Translations under genes and position numbers: made by a program
Shown: positions 12,355-23,931 of the stretch, piece after piece
Layout of the letters: every line of letters starts with the position of its first letter
How positions within the stretch are numbered: position 1 is the first letter of the stretch
Source: Tetraselmis striata
Taxonomy: Eukaryota; Chlorophyta; Chlorodendrophyceae; Chlorodendrales; Chlorodendraceae
Assembly (NCBI GenBank): GCA_006384855.1
Contig: VCJN01002001.1
Span: forward strand, 124,001-188,000
DNA length: 64,000 nt
Direction of reading: 5' to 3'
The notes under the pieces: model-generated
Database searches by the model: none
The model's input: the letters and a program-made list of their open reading frames with translations, nothing else
Told to the model about the DNA's origin: nothing

Positions 12355-13132
12355 GCCACCAGGAGGAGGAGTCCCAAAAGGGGATAATCAAAGTGCCCGT
12401 AGCAACACAAGTGTGCATGTGCCTGAGCACATCACCCACCATTCTGAAAAGGGGGTTAATCCAGCAATTGAACTGAGACCAGAGTTAACACCATGAGTGC
12501 CAGGGCACTAAAACTGAGAAAAATAACACACTACAGTGTGCATTTCTGCTGCTCGCAAAGAGGTCAGCATTGTGAGGATCACATCGGGCATCCAGCATCT
12601 GAAAACAATTATTGTGTAACATCTAGTCACTAGTGTCCTCATATTTGTTGATAGCGTCAGCACGGACATTCCTTTCCATGGGAACCCAATGTAAATCCAG
12701 GGTGATATCATACTTTACACACAAAAGGTGTAATTCAATAGCCAGGTCATTAATAGGGATAGATCTGCTACAGTACCCCACAATCCATATGAGGTTATGG
12801 TTACCAGTCTGGATGACTACTAGTGCGCCAACACAAAATGTAATAAAAGACATTATGCATTTGATAACTCCTGCCAGCTCTCTAAAGGTACAGGACTGGG
12901 CTCTCTCCCACAGAGTGAAGAACTCATGAGCGATAAGTTGATGGGAATCTGACAGGCCATTTATCAGAAAACCACCCCAACCAACATCACTGGCATCAGT
13001 TTCCAAATTAATAGCTACCACATGCTGACAAGGCCAGATTCTGCCCACACAGGAACTTCTTTCCCATAACGACAGTTCATTCCTAGCTTCAGGTGCAACG
13101 GACCAACGGACGCAGGGCGAGGCGTAAACCAA
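12119..13132 (-). pseudogene. RNase H and C-terminal pol domain of the DIRS-like element, frameshifted
   Basis: The minus frame 13132-12623 reads as an RNase H of the DIRS type: ETDASDVGWGGFL with the first catalytic Asp, CTFRELAGVIKCI with the Glu, then VRADAINKYEDTSD. The usual TDN Asp is replaced (QTGNHN). Following frames read CPGTHGVNSGL and, at 12442-12119, VGDVLRHMHTCVATGTLIIP with SSSWWHVL, the Dam-methylase-like tail found after RNase H in DIRS-type pol. At least two frame changes and stops interrupt it, so it is inactive. Confidence 0.7.
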
Positions 13133-13300
13133 GGAGAAGTGCTCGCAGATCGTAACAGCCGTGGCTTAAGTAAAAGGCGTAACTTTGTAATGGCACTCCG
13201 CACTCCGACGTGCGACTCGTCATCTCTGCGAGTATAATGTGTTACAAGCGGTATTGCCCAGTGAGCTATGGCAGCGAAGCTATACCTGATGAACCCCATG

Positions 13301-14535
13301 TCACGGACCATGCACGAACCCACGTTGCTGGCCGAGGTGCTCCGAGAGATGCGCCGTTAAAGTCGCCGAATCTCTTCCGACGGCCAACCACAAGACGCGT
13401 TTGTTGGTGTCGGGGTTTCTTGGGTGCTTTGACTCGATGATAAGTACACGACCCGCTGTCAACGGACTGTCGAGGTATTTCATTCGCGGGATGGGCCCTT
13501 GCGTCAAGCAGGTGCTCCGAATGTGCACGCAAGAGATTTCCGGCTCGGAGGCTGCCAGCAACGGTAGCATGAGCAAATCCATGTGAGTGAATCAAGGCGA
13601 CGTGACAACGACAAAGGGCTCCTTGCACATGGCAGCGGTCTTGTCGTACATTTCCGGCGACAAGGCGTCCGCGACGAAGTGAGACACGCGAGAAGGGTTG
13701 ACGTCGCTCAATAACACCCTCCTGGCCCTCCCGAAGAGAGCGTGTGCCGTGCCGGCGAAGCCGCTGCAGGGATCCCACACGCACACCTGTCGCCAGGTCT
13801 TTACGCATGCCGTCAAGCAGTGATACTCCCATGAAGATGTGTAAATGCAGGGTGGGTTGTTGCCCAATATCTTGCGGTGAAGAGCGTCCCCGCGTTTCAG
13901 GGTGTGCTCCGACCACGGTGGGGGGGAGGGGGGAGGGGGGGGAGTAGAGAGCCGGCTCGGCAGGGCTGGCAGGTGTTGGTGGACTTCGTGAAGCGTTGAT
14001 TCTTGATGTGTTGAATGCCGCGCCGCATCTCGTTGTCGTTGTGCCATTCGCGCACGCTGCGAATCAAGTAGCCATAGTGTTTCACAGTCTTGCTCTGGCG
14101 CTCCACGAAGAGGACGGACTCCACGGCATATTGCCAAGATGCCTCCGGCCAGGCTCCCTGACTGCCGTTGGAGTCTTGGAGTGCGCGCATGCGGTCGGCG
14201 TACGCGTGCTCGTTGACAGGGTCAGGGAGCGCACGCACCCGCAGCTTCCGAACTCTACTTGGAGCTGTGTGCGAGAACACTTTGGCCGGCACCATGTCGA
14301 GAGCCGACGCAATCTTGTTCGCGGCCGTCTCGGAGAAGCCAAAGTGCCTCACAGTTTGCGCCAAGTTGCCCACCATGAAACAGGCAGACTTTGTGGTCAA
14401 AGGGAAGAACTCGATGGGTAAACTCATGAGCTTCGTGGGCCAGTCTGTGCAATCTGTGGGCAATCGTGACTGTGCAATCTTCCAGAGGCGGAGAAAGCTG
14501 ACCTTGTGGATGAAGATCCATGCCTCCTTGCACAC
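13301..14535 (-). pseudogene. SAM-dependent DNA methyltransferase-like gene, broken by a C-tract frameshift and a TGA
   Basis: Three collinear minus segments. 14535 to about 13940 encodes a basic N-terminal region of unknown type (QTVRHFGFSETAANKIASAL, SRVRKLRVRALPDPVNEHAY). 13940 to 13592 holds VWDPCSGFAGTAHAL (motif I, SAM binding), LLSDVNPSR and FVVVTSP. After an in-frame TGA at 13589-13591 the same frame continues with FTHMDLLMLPLLAASEPEIS and GRVLIIESKHPRNPDT up to 13301. The TGA falls on the second Pro of a TSPPF catalytic motif IV. The frame change between the first two segments lies in a CT-rich stretch with several C runs (about 13919-13943). The combination of DPxxGxxG and TSPPF suggests an N4-cytosine or N6-adenine amino-methyltransferase. 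It could be a host gene or mobile-element cargo; it precedes the DIRS remnant in the same orientation. Confidence 0.55.
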
Positions 14536-14798
14536 CTGCGGGATGCCAATCGACGTTTAGACATTGATTGCTACAGAGCCGCACCGCAGATGCTGCCTTT
14601 AGGCAAGCCACAAACGGCATAATAGACGGCTGCCAGCCTTTCGGCATGCGGATTAATATGACAAAAAAGGATTTTAATTGCGCATATACTTTACAATACT
14701 ATTCAGATTGCAAGCCAAGGCAGTACCGCTTATACCTGATATTTGTTGGCGGCACGCCGCAGATTGCCGCAGCTCTGCACCGCAGATGCTGCCCTTAG

Positions 14799-15478
14799 GC
14801 ATGCTTCGATTGCCTAGATGGCTGCAAACCATCTAGTATGCGGGGTTGCATGGCATAGAAGGGATGTGAACACGCACCGGCTTGACGATGCTATACAAAT
14901 TGCAAGGCGGCAGGTACCGCTTATACCCGATGTTTGCTGGCGGCATGCCGCAGATTGCTGCAGCGCTGCACCGCAAATGCTGCCTTTAGGCATGTTTTGA
15001 CTGCCTAGATGGCGGCATACCACTTAGTATGCGGGGCTGCATGGCATAGAAGGGATGTGAACACGCACCGGCTTGACGATACTCTACGGATTGCAAGGCA
15101 GTACCGCTAATACCTGATATTTGTTGGCGGCACGCCTCAGATTGCTGCAGCGTTGCACCGCAGATGCTGCCTTTAGGCATGTTTTAGTTGCCTAGATGGC
15201 TGCAAACCATCTAGTATGCGGGGTTGCATGGCATAGAAGCGATACGAACACGCACCGGCTTGACGATGCTATACAGATTGCAAGGCGGTACCGCAAATAC
15301 TTGATATTTGCTGGCGGCACGCCGCAGATTGCTGCAGCGTTGCTGTACCGCAGATTATGCCTTTAGGCATGTTTTGATTGCCTAAATGGCTGCAAACCAT
15401 TTAGAATGCGGGGTTGCATGGCATAGAAGGAATATGAACACGCACCGGCTTGACGATGCTATACAGATTGCAAGGCAT
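14799..15478. repeat. ~190-bp tandem repeat, 3.6 copies plus a degenerate leader
   Basis: Units start with GCATG..TT..TTGCCTAGATGG at 14799, 14990, 15177 and 15367, with lengths 191, 187 and 190; the last is partial. Each contains TGCATGGCATAGAAG, CACGCACCGGCTTGACGAT and a CCGCAGATGCTGCCTTTAGG end. Diverged partial units precede it from about 14577. No coding potential is evident. Confidence 0.85.
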
Positions 15479-15639
15479 GTAAGACAATGTTCCACCACGC
15501 ACAGGAGTCGGGTATGGAAAAGCGTCTCGTCGTGACAAGAGCTAGGATCGACAGTACACGGGTTTTTACGCGAGAGATGCGGGCGTTCACCTGCCACCAC
15601 TGCGGAGATGCGGGTAATCCCATCCCTCACGGTTCATTC

Positions 15640-16180
15640 TCTCCACCCTCTGCATTTCTCGCTCATCGTCAGTGTTGCCAGCGGTGGCCCCAACCACCGC
15701 TGCTTTGACGTCCGCGAGGATGTACTCGTCGTCCCTAATGTGGGCCTCCAGGTTCCTGTGCCGCATCTCGCCATGGTTCTCGCTGTCTCGTGCTTGCGAC
15801 GGCGGGCCTCTTCCTCGTGGTCGACTTCAGGCAGGAAGGCAGACATGCCGGGGACGTAATAGGACAGAATTTGCCACTCCGGTCCCGGCATCATCGAGCA
15901 TGTGTTGAGGTGCATGCTCTCGAAGATGCGGAAGCAAGGGGTGATACCCGCGAGGTCCTTGCATCTCGGGCATCTTGTTGCAAACGCAGGCCTGACGCAG
16001 TGACGCCTCCCGTTGGCGGGCTGGCGTGGACACCTTATACATACAAGAGGAAAGCAAGGCCATGGCGCGATTATGTCGCAGCGTCCTCGTTTCCTTGACA
16101 AACGTCCGTGCGGTAGCGGTCGTCCGCGACGCCGAGGGGGGCGAGAGATTTGCTCTGTGCCAGGCGCCCACTGCAGAGAT
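15640..16180 (-). pseudogene. Possible decayed coding segment, unknown product
   Basis: The minus frame ending at 15634 has a protein-like stretch, CPRCKDLAGITPCFRIF, then GPEWQILSYYVPGMSAFLPE and VDHEEEARRRKHE. Past a frame change near 15770 another minus frame reads EAHIRDDEYILADVKAAVVG and GATAGNTDDERE. Their composition looks like real protein rather than shadow frames. I do not recognise the family. It could be an exon region of the adjacent methyltransferase-like gene (same strand), with the satellite lying in an intron. Confidence 0.3.
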
Positions 16181-16339
16181 TCAGAACCTTCCGGAGCTCG
16201 GCAAGGACCTCCGGCCGATTCTGCTCCAGCCACGGCACGATGCCAAGCGGCGACGCTGCTGTGACTTCCCACAGGGCGGAGATGCAGGGAGAGACAGGCG
16301 CGAGGGTGAGATTCCACCCCGACTAGCGTCTAAAACATA

Positions 16340-17954
16340 ATGGCACTGTGGAAGGCGAAAGGGGGGGGGCTCACGATTCGAGGTGCATCCCACTTCAAGG
16401 CGTCGACAATTGTCACATCTCGCTCCCTCCGGACGGCAGTGAGTGGCGCGCAGCAATTGAGAGAGATGATGAGGAGCAGCCCCCCCCCCCCCCCCCCCCC
16501 CGCCACTGCTGGTGTGATTGCCGCCACCATGACCTCCCCACTCCCACCCTCTTCAGCCGTCGGCATCGCGCCGCCGCACCCCTACTCTACACCTTCGCAT
16601 AGCGAAATCAAGCCCTAAGATGTACATACCCCGCTAAACCAGGTGTGCCAGACCGCCGACCCACGAGCGCGCCCCCGCGCGGTCTCAGAAAAATCGCGTG
16701 CTTTTTCGCGATTGATACATTTTTCGTTGGAGCGACCGATGACCACCCGCCCCCCCAGCTACGATCCAATGCGTGTTGTCAACGCCGCGCCGCCGAACCC
16801 GATGTCCCGTCGGAGCCAGTCCCGGCTCCGACAGACACTAACTCGCAGCGCCATCGGACGCGATCTCGGCCCTTGTGGCCAACCTGCCTACCTCGCTTTT
16901 TCGCGCGGGTTGCCCGCCTCCGGCCGGCGCCGCAGCACCCCCGTACGATGGCGCACCCTCCGTACCCGCGCCGAGAGACCGAGACCGAGGCTAATACCGC
17001 GACCGAGCAGCAGATTGTCCCTCCGACCCAAGCACCGGGGGGGGGGGGGGAGGGGGGGAAGGGGTCGACACCCTTGCAGAGATACAAGAAGACGACCAGG
17101 GCAGCCCACATACCGGCCACGGCCACACGGACACCGGCCCCCGACCCGCCGCCGACCCCGCTCCGCTCTTACGCTCTCCACCCGCGATGCACATCATGCC
17201 GGCCCCAGCACCACCGCCGCACCGACCTCACAACCCCCCCCCCCCCCCCCCCCCTATAAACCCTAAAACCCCGCACAACCGATACGCGGGACACACCGAA
17301 GCCCTCACCTCTCCATGCCGAGACAAATCGCGCGGTGGGTTAGACCAGCACCGCAGCGCCCCCGACTTTCCCCGAGTCCAACATCTTCAGCGCTGCCAGC
17401 GGGACGCCTCGGCTTCCTCAGTCGGACCGTTGCAGTTTTGCGGGCGGGGAAGGTGGCGTCCATGGGGGCGTCCTAGCTTCACCCGCCGGGATAGTGGGCG
17501 ACATCTATCGATAGGTGGGTGACTAGCTAGGTTTGTATGGGGCCCTATAAAGAGCACGAGGAATGCCCGGCCAGAGTGGACTAGGGTACGGGTAGGGACG
17601 GAAAGGGGGTTTACCGAAAACAAGGAAAATACAAAGGAGACGGGATATGCCGGCTAGTTGAGGGACTTGGGCTTCAAAGGGATGCACGCTACGCACTTTG
17701 AAATTAGGGGACCTTATGCGGGTTCGTGCAGCCGGGCCGTAAGACAGTTGGCCCGTTTTTTTTTTCGCTGGCCCGTTTAGCATCAAAGACCATTTATTAA
17801 CTGAGACTATGAACAAAGACTTTTAACTAAGCGAGCAAAAGTTGTAAGAAATTTCAAATTTCCGATATATTAAACATTGCTTGAATTTTAAACAGGATCG
17901 TTGTGAATAGTAGTCGCTGAAATAAGAGCATCATCAGCGCGCACGCTATAAAAA

Positions 17955-17955
<1 letters not shown>
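16340..17955. other. No convincing gene; C22, G14 and C21 homopolymers
   Basis: GC-rich first half with open frames on several strands rich in Pro, Arg and Ser, for example plus 16645-17259. These look compositional and contain no motif I recognise. Homopolymers: C at 16480-16501, G at 17037-17050, C at 17234-17254. The stretch 17.3-17.95 kb is mixed sequence with nothing recognised. Confidence 0.6.
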
Positions 17956-17956
<1 letters not shown>

Positions 17957-18000
<44 letters not shown>

Positions 18001-18021
18001 ATATATATATATATATATATA
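17957..18021. repeat. (TA)n microsatellite
   Basis: About 64 bases of alternating AT with one ATTATT interruption near 17995-18000. Confidence 0.95.
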
Positions 18022-18109
18022 CTACACTTTAGCACGGACGTGGCAAAAACTGTAATGGCGGGGCATGCCGTGCCTTGCCACCTTTCTGGCGTTTTCCTAT
18101 TATGTTCTG

Positions 18110-18310
18110 CAATACCACGTACATGTACAGCGACAGCACTCCAATAGTGACTTCTGTGCCCCCCCCCCCCCCCCACCTAGTGTCATTGCAAGGGTGGTGT
18201 CACAATGGCGAGGGGCACTGTAAAGGTGGTGAACATTACCTATATAGTGACATATGTCGCTACAATGGTGTAATAGTCACTATATGGGTGTTGTCCTCCG
18301 AAATATTGTT
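18110..18310. repeat. Copies of a GGGTGKTGTCAC-type repeat (left cluster)
   Basis: Several short degenerate units such as AAGGGTGGTGTCAC and ATGGGTGTTGTCC occur with the palindrome ACATATGT and a C16 run (18159-18174). The same words recur at 22.6-22.85 kb. The function is unknown; they flank the pogo/MULE region. Confidence 0.5.
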
Positions 18311-18551
18311 GCATGACCAACAATGTGTGTATCCATTATTTGTCACTCCCCTCCGCATCGGAGTCCGGTGTAGGAGGACGAGGTAGCACTGGGAAAAAAG
18401 TATTGACTGTGGTTTGTTGAGCCCTCTTAGATGCAACCATGCGTTGCAATGCTACACGCAAGCGATCTACATATGGTAGTAGGCCTTGCTAGCACTCTGG
18501 CCTGCCTGCTTGAGTTAAACTCGATTCTCAGACACAAATGCGAAAAGCTTC

Positions 18552-20800
18552 CTATGTATTAGTAGCTAGAGAAATCACCGGGCCATGATCAGCGTCATCG
18601 ACATCCAAGTCCGCCAGCTCAATCATGCCCTCTGCAGCGGCATCGTTCTCATCCTCATCAAAGTCAGCGGCCTCCTCCTCCTCCACAACAATGACATCGG
18701 GCGGGGCCACCACTTGACGCTCACACTCCATGTCCAACATATCAACGGTGTGGATCATCTTCACGGGGTTGCTTTGATCTGAGGACAACTGCTTGCCCAA
18801 ATCAGACAACATTGCCGCCAGCTCGTCAACGATAGTTGCAGGCACATAGCGTCCGGTGCCTTCTTACTCATCCGCCGCAACACGATTGCTCCACCGAACT
18901 CCGGGGCGCAAATCCTCCATCTGGCTCGGTGTCAAGATCTTGACAGCGACCCGGTAATTGCGGGCAGAAACATCCGAGACATCCTTAACAACCGCCACAA
19001 ACCAAATTCAAACCGCTTGCCGGATTGTGCAGCGCAACATGGGTGTCTCGCCCTCGCGGGTGATGCGCAACTGATATAGGATCCATGCCATGTGTCGCTT
19101 GCGGTACAAAGCCTTGGCGATCTATATGCACCCCGCATCGAGCGGCTGGACATGGGAGATGATGCTCGGCATTGGAAAAATGACAATGACATAGTCCAAA
19201 CGGAAACCTCTCAAATGCCCAAAACTCCACGACTCGGCACCAACGGGAATGGTATGTCCATGACAGTTGTCAGTTAGCAAGTATACTGGCTCAGCGCCTT
19301 TGCCACTAAGATCGTAGCAGTAGCGGTTAAGCCTCGACAACACCTCTTCCCAGATCTGGCCATCCATCAAGGACAAGTCGTTGTTGAAATACATGCCGCC
19401 AATTTTGTCCGGGTGCCAGTGTTTTCCAAAGCAGCGCGCCCTCTTAGCCTTCCCAATGAACACATGATTGAAGAAGTCCGACCCATCCGCGTTCTAGAAC
19501 AATCCCGCGGTAAAATGGTCCTTCGCAAGCTTGCCGCCTCTGCGGCCCTTCGCTGCGCCTAGCACGTTGCCAACAGTCAGCAGCATGCGAAACATTACGC
19601 CAGTTTCACCAAAGTTGTATATCTTGTGAAGTGGAATATCAGCCAAGACAGATGGTAGCTCCTTTCGCACAATCTCCACACTCGGCATGTCTCGCTCTCA
19701 CCCTCGCCGTGCAGTTTGCCGTGATGGAGGTTGTTCTCACGCTTCCAATTGCCAATCCATTTGAGAGAGAAGTTGAATTTGCTTGTATCAAAGCAAATGC
19801 CGAGCTTCTCTGTGAGGTGCTTGGCCTGAGTAACATATGCAAGTTCAATTTAGAATAGGAAACATTGTGCACGCACGAGTGCATAACATGGGTGGCCATC
19901 ACCTCAAGTCGCAGCATCTCGTCTGACATGTCAACCTTGCTCCCATGCTTGGCATCATGGTGCTCCACAAACTGTAGCAGGGCTTCCTCAAGGTTGCGCT
20001 GGTTGTTCTCTGAAGTGGACCGCTTGCGCTTTCGGTCGACGTGCCCAGTAGCGGCTGTAATGATGGCAGCGCGATGCTTGAGTATCTTGTTGATGAGAGC
20101 TCGCGAAGGTTGTGTTTTGAGACTAAATTCCTCTTTGGCCCATACAGCCACAACGCTCTGAGTGGGCTTATCCCCCCTAGGGGAATGCGTCATAGTAGCT
20201 CAGCAAAGCAGGCTTCTGCGAAGCGTTCACGAGAGAGCGGTTCTCCCCCTTGCGGCGCTTGATCCCATGCCGCGCTCCAGGCTGCTTGGGCCCCTCATCG
20301 TCGGAGCCCCCATCTTCCTCTTCATCGCCGTGCTCTTCAACCGACTTTATAGAGGGACCAGCTCCGCCAGCTCCCTTGCCAGGTACCCTGATAGCTGGAG
20401 CAACAATATTGTGGGCAGCATTTTTTGTAGTTGTCTTGGCAGGTGCTTAGGCGCACGCGCGGAAGAGGGACCAATTCTGCTGGCCCCCCAGCCGAGTGCC
20501 TTGGCAGGAGCGGTCATGGAAGGAGCAGCAGGCGCCTGCGCTGCCGCTACGAAGACGGGAGCATGAGCAGGTGCCGGTTGTTTGCCCTTCTTTGTTTCAA
20601 CCTTCCTAGCTCGCACACGGTACCCACAGTCATTTGTCTCGTCGCTTTGCACAGAGTCCCATGCGCACATGGCATGAAATCGTTGATCACAGAAGCGACA
20701 CACGTGTCGGTTGTTGGCAGGGTCTATGACCGGGCATGCGGCAACACACGGCTCCACACAACACATTTTTTCCAGTGGGCGGAGCACCCTTGGGATCTGT
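18552..20800 (-). pseudogene. pogo-like (Tc1/mariner superfamily) transposase with N-terminal zinc finger, decayed
   Basis: Order on the minus strand: a Cys/His zinc finger (20770-20605: CCVEPC, HVCRFCDQRFHAMC, NDCG); an acidic linker (20.35-20.2 kb); a CENP-B-like HTH region (20193-19870: AVWAKEEFSLKT, RKRKRSTSENNQRNLEEAL); a second HTH segment in a shifted frame (FDTSKFNFSLKWIGNWKREN, near 19800-19740); then the DDE domain (19688-19122: KIYNFGETGVMF, KDHFTAGLF, NDLSLMDGQIWEEVLSRL, VYLLTDNCHGH, SHVQPLDAGC). An acidic C-terminus follows to 18552. Family members have YNxDETG; here the first catalytic Asp is Gly. In-frame stops (for example TAG after TAGLF) and at least two frame changes show it is dead. 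Confidence 0.75.
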
Positions 20801-20858
20801 AGGGTCGCCTATGGACATAGGCAGCGGGACACAATGACAAATTGAGCAAAAGCAACGT

Positions 20859-21615
20859 TCAATAACAACGAGTGCTTGGGGAGAGGGGGTGAAACTCACC
20901 AGCAACGGCTACAAGGGCGGCAACACGCTCGGGCTCTACGCCGGCCACAAGCCGCGGAGCCTCGAGGGCTGTGGCGTCGCCTAGCGACAAGGGCGGCACA
21001 TCACAGTGAATGAAGACGGCGCAAAGCGGCAGCGAGTTGTAGGGTGTGCGGGGGGGGGGGGGGGGGGGAGGGGGTGGGTTGTGCGGGAAACTGACCGGCC
21101 GCAGCGTCCTCTTGTTGGCAAAGGAATGGCGCCAGCCCGTGGATGTCGCGGGGTAGCCGTACGCCGGTAGCTTGCCTGGCGCACGAGCAACTACGCCCGT
21201 AATCTGCGCTCTGTACCATACGGTAAGTGTCGCAGAAGGCTCGCTCGCACGCGGGGTGGAGCATGTTCGCCCCCGGTAGGTAGCCGAAGTCCTCGAGGTC
21301 CGACTTTGCACCCTGGTTGGCCGCATGCCTGCAAGGGATGCCGGTCGAGGTCACGGCCGGGGTACATGTGGGGGCGTCTAGCCCGTAGTCTACGTACGAA
21401 CATGCAGGTGACCTCTTTCCGCTTCTTCCTAGCCACCTGGCCGTTTTGGGCGCCAGATTCTGCCGGGCGCGACCTTGACTCGTAGGGTGCGAAGGGCAAT
21501 TAGAGCGGGAGTGCCGGCGAGCCGCCCAAGAACGGCGGCGGCGGCGGCATTGCGCACCTTGGGGCTGCCGAGCGGGGCGCTGTTGCCGCGCGCGTAGTAG
21601 TGCCGCCGGGCGCAA
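20859..21615 (-). pseudogene. Possible MULE transposase C-terminus with SWIM-like zinc finger
   Basis: The minus frame 21615-21001 contains CTPAVTSTGIPCRHAAN, DLEDFGYLPGANMLHPACER and AFCDTYRM. Family knowledge: MULE/FAR1 proteins end in a SWIM finger of the form ..GIPCRH.. followed by a short helical tail. Surrounding frames are broken, and a G19 run (21050-21068) interrupts the end. It could be the 3' part of the FAR1-type gene starting at 25124 on the same strand. The match is motif-level only. Confidence 0.35.
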
Positions 21616-22419
21616 CCGGCCGGGCTGAAACCGGACGTAATAGCTAAGTGTAGCTCAGTATTTGTCCACCGCTGAGCCGGCTAGTAGGATTAGTTGGGGT
21701 TGCAATGCCCTCCTTCACTAGAGTAGGTATTTGTTGTATGTGGCGGGGTTGTGGTAATCATCGATGGGGATGTCCGTGTTTCGGGCGGTGCTGTCATGAT
21801 TGTGTGATATCATAGTAGCTGCACCAGTCACATGGGTTAGTAGGTTCAAGTTGCACCGAGTCGGCCGAGCGGCGGGTCTTTCACACCTCGCAGACCTCTA
21901 GGAGGGCCAATAGGGTGCAGGTCGGAGGGCAGATAACGGCGTCGTTTGCGTATGGGTCGGCCTCGTACTCGGCCCAGGCAGGCTCTCACGCCGGCGCGTT
22001 CCAGGTTGTTTGCTGGCGTTGCCACCGATTGGTGTACCGCCGCTTCGCCAGGTTGGGGTTAGTCGTAGTACGCCGGGAGGAGGCCCTCCGCCTGGTGATG
22101 CCACATGTCGGCCTATGTAAGGCACCTGGACGATGGGGAGCGGAGCCACACCTGATGCAGCGGTCGCTCGATGTCGTCGAGGTGCGGCGCTCCGAGCATG
22201 CGGGTGGAACAGCGGCGGCCTTGGCGGTCGAGAATCGATGTGCCCTCTCTTGTCCATTGGGTCTGCAAAACGCTGTCGGCCGTTTCTCGGCGGGCCAATC
22301 GCAGGATGACGGACCCAAAAATAGTGGGAAGCCTAGTGCCACTCGTTGATAATTCCGAAGATTGCTTCAAGCAGACATCCCGCTTTGCAACGGGTCCGCC
22401 GCCAAACATCATTTAAAAA

Positions 22420-23930
22420 GCTGACACCGGCATGCAGCTGTCGTGCCCTAATACTGATCAGCAATTTCATATCTTTGCTTGTAATTATATTTGCAGGCAC
22501 ATAGTTATTGCTATCTACCCCCTTCGCACATCGAGTTTGTAAGTCAAGCGGGTTCATGAATGAAAGTTAGTCACCCTAATTTTCTCAGTGTTAAGCCCGT
22601 GGTGTCACTGTGAGGGTGTTGCTCCTTAACACCCTTAACATCCTTAAGGTGAAAATTCCCCCCCCCCCCCACCCCCCCCCCCCCCCCCCCCCCCCCCCCC
22701 TTGTGACTGTAAGGGTAGTGTCACTAAACATATGTCACTATAGCACTTCCTGTACAGGATCTTTCCGATGTTCCTTTTCTGGTGATTTCCTGATATCGCC
22801 TTCTCCAGCTAGCTCATGTCACTACCGCCTATAGGGGTGTTGTCGCTGTACCATACTGTGCGCCACATTACGAGTACCGGTACCTCCGGGTAGTCGGCGG
22901 GCTGCGTGCTCGGCCGCTTAAAAACTAGTTGTGTAAACCGCTTAAAAGCTATCTCCCGGTATATCACACCGGTTCCCCGGGTACTCGCTAAATGAAATCC
23001 TCCTGGGGTTTAAGCTGTGTATAGCGGGGTCACAATCCTGAGATGCAACTACCGAAACGAGAGCGAATAGTGATTAGTATCCGGTTGATACAGTCAAATA
23101 TAACGTCATTTGATGAAAACTCAGAGCCCACGTGACCACCCGTCTCGCCAACCCATCCCGCCCCACCGCTGCCCATCTAACACACCCGCCGGCACCATCA
23201 CGCGCATACCGCGGTAGCAGCGCGCTAACGTAGGCATATGGGGGCGTTCAGGTCCCTCGTCTTGTGTGTCGCGGGCAGGGATGGGGCTGGCGGGATGATG
23301 AGGGAGGAGCGCGAGCGGTCACGTGCTAATATCACGCACGTAGCGCGTGCCACGTAGCCAAAAAGCGTTGCCAGCTACACATCTCGGATTTGAGACCCGC
23401 TTACGGTCTTCAGAAAAGAGTACCTACGCGAACCGGTGTAATTGCTTTTTAGCGGTACAGGTAGCTCTACCTTACCTGTAGTGATGGATTTCTTGATGCA
23501 TTTCACACCGGTCTTCTGTGAGTCACACTAGCACTGGTACCTAATTAAATACATTATACAGGTATTATATAATACGGGTAGAGGTACAGGAAATGGTACC
23601 TATGTATATACTATATATAAAACGGGCACAGGTACACGCACTACGAAGTACCTGTACCTGTAAGTATTATTACCGCAGCTGATATTAAATTATTAGTATT
23701 CATTATGTATTATTAGCCTTTCGTTAGTACAGGTAGTGATTATTGGTACGGGTACGAGTACATCATGGCTTTTAAAATATCTTATATATGTATTGGAACA
23801 TTCTACCCCGATCCTGGGGATCTTCATCCTCTTGCCTATTTTGGAAACATTTGCATTTTTACATGATGCTCGTACACGTACCCGTGCACATCCTAAAATT
23901 TTGACAAATGTGTGATCATTTGTTGGCGCG
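22420..23930. other. Non-coding stretch: C runs, short repeats, GTACC-rich segment
   Basis: No gene seen. It contains C13 (22658-22670) and C29 (22672-22700), a second cluster of GGGTGTTG/GTGTCACTA words (22.59-22.85 kb), and from about 23.4 to 23.9 kb AT-rich sequence dotted with GGTACC, GGTACAGG and ACCTGTACCTGT. Confidence 0.6.
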
Positions 23931-23931
23931 A

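Larger units (their letters stand above)
10078..13300 (-). mobile_element. DIRS-like/Ngaro-like tyrosine-recombinase retroelement remnant
   Basis: Minus-strand order: RNase H region and pol C-terminus (13.1-12.1 kb), tyrosine recombinase (12.35-10.87 kb), then two direct repeats. RT + RNase H next to a tyrosine recombinase is the hallmark of DIRS-type retroelements. No reverse transcriptase core is visible; the copy appears truncated at about 13.15-13.3 kb, where it abuts the end of a methyltransferase-like gene. The left and right limits are approximate. Confidence 0.75.

Noticed and set aside
13301..14535. Methyltransferase-like gene as the Dam domain of the adjacent DIRS element
   Set aside because: In DIRS pol the methylase-like domain follows RNase H. 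Here it precedes it, has a long unrelated N-terminal region, and the DIRS tail domain is separately present at 12.1-12.6 kb.
16643..17266. Plus-strand frames of ~205 codons
   Set aside because: Pro/Arg-rich compositional frames in overlapping registers containing homopolymers, with no recognisable domain or splice-consistent context.
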